This document shows positions 61,431 to 64,000 of a DNA stretch of 64,000 nt, piece after piece. The translations under genes were made by a program, and so were the position numbers. This stretch comes from Dillenia suffruticosa (taxonomy: Eukaryota; Streptophyta; Magnoliopsida; Dilleniales; Dilleniaceae): the NCBI GenBank assembly GCA_033439265.1, contig JAVTVX010000026.1, forward strand, positions 2,717,501 through 2,781,500, in the 5' to 3' direction. Position 1 is the first letter of the stretch. The number at the start of each line of letters is the position of its first letter. The notes beneath the pieces are model-generated. The model saw only the letters and a list, made by a program, of their open reading frames with translations. It had not been told where the DNA came from and searched no databases.

Positions 61431-63052
61431 TGAAACTGCGTCTTCAGCTGGCTTGTTGTATTCTGTACTGATTGCTCTGCGAGGTATTAGATAGTGCAGT
61501 TGTACACTGCTATGACATGAATCACGCCTCATCTGCCTCAGCCATTTATGCAGATTCTCCGTGAATACCAGAGTAAGGTTTCCTCTCTGAGATCATTGAG
61601 CATGAAACGATATTTAGGATTTTAGGCAATTCCACCTATCATTACCCGTATGGTAAATTCTTGTCCAATTAAGTCACTCTGCATTTTTTTATCTTGATTA
61701 TTTAATTCAGTTATATGAAACAGCCCCACATAATTTTGGTCAATTGCTGCTGAAGGATCAAAAGAAGGACACATCTATGACATCCACGGATCAGAATATG
61801 TAAGTTTCCAAAAAGAATTAAAGCATTTATTTTTTGCATAGTTTCTCAGTTGAGATGTAGCTGGTAAACTGGTTGGCTAATTAAACGATGGAGGTTTTGT
61901 GTTCCATCAGATCGCTGGTGTATCGGAGGCTTCCATTCTCTCGGCCAGGGAAAACAACATTTCGTATTTTCACTCATACATCATTCAGGAAGATTACTAG
62001 GACTTGTGAGTTGGGCATGCTGTGGGGACAACAATAAAGAGAGATGTTGAACAATGTGCCATTCATCTCTGAACTCATCATATGGTACTATTGCTGGTAG
62101 GCTTTTACTTTGACAATATATACTCTACTGCATATGTACCTAAATTCATGCATGTACATCACACCACTTGTTATTGTGTATTTGTTTGAGGATTGTAAAA
62201 TTATTTTTCTAATTCCAGTTTGTATGCTTTGATTAAAAATGGTATGAATTCAGAAACGTCCGATTGTCAAACATCCATATTATTTACATTTTCTACTATC
62301 ATTAGATGCTGATCTTGATTCTGGTGGCATTCATCCTGATCAAGTGTTAGTAGATTTGACTGATTGGAGCTTTCATGACGAGCTTTAAGGAGCATTTTAA
62401 CTGAGATCAGGAAAGCCTACACTGTTGGTGCTAGTTGTTTTCAATTGCATTACTGGTTTCATGTTTTCATTTATTTTCTCACAAAATATATATGGGAATT
62501 CTATTCCTTCAACATGACATGGAAGCTAGAGCTGATTTTTGCATAAGAATAACATTGAAGCCTTGTATATTCTCCAGAATTAACTGTTGTGATATGAACT
62601 TGTCTGTTTACTAGATTGCCTATTCCTGATTTCAAACTTTCAGGGCCTACTAATTCCATGGATTTTATTTCTTCTTGGTGAGAATGATGAAAATGACAAA
62701 TGCTTGTAAAAACAAAGAAGAGAACTACACAACAGAACAAGGGAAGTAGCACTAGATCACCAAATTGGATGGACAGGGATTCCTCTGCATCACACCGACC
62801 ACAATTTGCACTGGTGATCTCCCCTGCATCTCCTAGCGACAACACTGTACAATGTCAAAATTAACAGCCAGGACAATTTCAGAATTAGAGTTGTAAAATT
62901 CTACAAATTGCAAAATTGTCCTGCGTGAAACAATCCCACGTCTGTTTGGAATCTTAGAAAACTAGACTGGAGTTGTGACGGATGGCGTGCTCTCGTGCAA
63001 TTACACAAACATTTTTTTTTTGGTTCACCTTTGAGAAATAATTGGTTTGATA
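61431..63052. other. PPR 3' UTR and intergenic sequence
   Basis: No further coding family is recognised. The 3' UTR begins here; an AATAAA lies at about 62030, one possible poly(A) signal. The 114-codon minus-strand ORF at 62501-62845 has no recognisable domain or codon signature and is not called. Confidence 0.5.
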
Positions 63053-63247
63053 CAGATGACCCATAGGTGTAGCAATCGAATACTAGATTTTCATAATCAA
63101 GATCTCAAGTTCGAACTGTGGGAATAGAAATAGATGTATTGGGAGAGCAACCCCTTAATGAGTCCCACAGTATTTAGCTAGATTATCAGGTTAAATCTAG
63201 ATATAGATTGATGCCAAGTATCTATTAAAAAAAATAAAATAAAAGTT
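63053..63247 (+). mobile_element. Possible tRNA-derived SINE
   Basis: About 195 bp with a B-box-like AAGTTCGAACTGTGGG about 65 bp from the start, a plausible but weak A box (TAGGTGTAGCAATCG), and an A-rich tail (TTAAAAAAAATAAAATAAAA). Flanks TTGGTTTGAT and TTGGGTTGAT match at 9 of 10, fitting a target duplication. The family is not recognised. Confidence 0.4.
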
Positions 63248-64000
63248 TGGGTTGATGAGACTGTAGAACCGTGAAGCAAATAAGGAACCTTCTTTAGCGT
63301 AGAAGCATAGAATTAGGATTAGTGAGTGGAAACTTGAAAAAATGAGTTTGCACGTCATATGTTTGTCGGAATGCCTCTACGAGTTGCACTGCAATACTTT
63401 GTGGCTTTCTTTTTAGTGCTAAATTATGACAGCAAGCTATTGATATCTATATAGGAAATACTGAACTCTATGCCTTGTTCAAAAGCGCATCGGGGGAAAA
63501 GGAATTTGTTAATGATTTTAGTGCAAACTCCCCTTGTTCTTTTACTAATCTATCAACCCGAACTCACTAGGGCAGAAGCTAAGAGCAAGTTTGTAAGTTG
63601 TCTCCAATATTTACAAAAACTACTCGCTTTTACCAGTGAAAAGTTGGCTATCTACCCCAAGAAAATAGAGAGTACAAGATACTTGAAAAGGCTCAGAAAT
63701 AGTTGAACCAAGTGACATTGTGTTTATGTAACAACAAAGGGCTTGAGAGATAAGTGGATATGATTAAAGATTGGGTACAAGCCATAAGCGTCAACACTCA
63801 AAAGGTTTCGAGAGAGTTTGTCCGGAAAATCCCAATTTTGGTGTTGAGAAGGGGAAAAAAATTATTCTAATGTCAGGATCTTCCCAAAATTATTTCCAGT
63901 TTCGAGGGGTTTGATTTATCATGTTTACGGCATGCAGTTCTTATATAAATTATGACAAAATCAAATCTAATGAAAATTTTGAGGGGTTTGAGGGGTTGAT
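63248..64000. other. Unassigned right end of window
   Basis: No gene family recognised. A 78-codon ORF at 63470-63706 has no visible domain. The window ends in G/T-rich repeats of GAGGGGTTTGA. Confidence 0.4.

Noticed and set aside
62501-62845. 114-codon minus-strand ORF near the PPR gene
   Set aside because: No domain, no signal of coding composition and no supporting neighbour; likely chance.

Overview
The window is nuclear DNA of a flowering plant. Evidence: a spliced cytosolic GAPDH gene with the usual plant intron pattern, a long intron-poor DYW-type pentatricopeptide (PPR) gene, a cinnamyl-alcohol-dehydrogenase fragment, and plant transposon families (Ty3 LTR elements, CACTA/En-Spm, Mutator-like with a plant mobile domain). 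The genus cannot be told from the sequence alone. The DNA is AT-rich except for GC-rich islands inside large LTR-like repeats.

Layout. 455-3169 (minus) is an apparently intact 12-exon GAPC gene coding for 341 residues. 3.9-10.5 kb is a patchwork of broken LTR-element pieces: a Ty3 Tat-like piece, an LTR, a 1.6-kb segment that recurs at 35.9 kb, and a gag-bearing Ty3 piece with one LTR. 11.4-23.3 kb holds the right-hand part of a CACTA transposon with DUF4218/DUF4216 and Transposase_24-like coding remnants; one large LTR abuts it and another is nested in it. 24.0-30.6 kb is one large LTR-like element with a second nested inside; both have perfect 5-bp target duplications. 30.6-35.9 kb is a second En/Spm-like remnant, split by another large LTR and ending in a 42-bp tandem array. 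36.6-39.1 kb is another large LTR. 41.2-42.1 kb is the 3' half of a CAD gene (pseudogene). 44.0-47.8 kb is a broken Ty3 gag-pol body of the same family as the 8-10 kb piece.

49,491-58,661 is a 9.2-kb Mutator-like element (MULE) with long inverted ends and a perfect 9-bp target duplication. It carries decayed MuDR-type transposase and plant-mobile-domain (PMD) sequences and a nested LTR. It ends 243 bp before the start codon of the intact PPR gene at 58905-61430, the apparent orthologue of Arabidopsis At5g16860 (organellar RNA editing factor class). The rest of the right end is non-coding, with a possible SINE.

Only GAPC and the PPR gene look functional; about three quarters of the window is transposon-derived. 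The strongest observations are the MULE-PMD element beside the PPR promoter, the cluster of very large coding-free LTR-like elements with mosaic heads and tails, and two hairpins conserved near the 3' end of one LTR subgroup.
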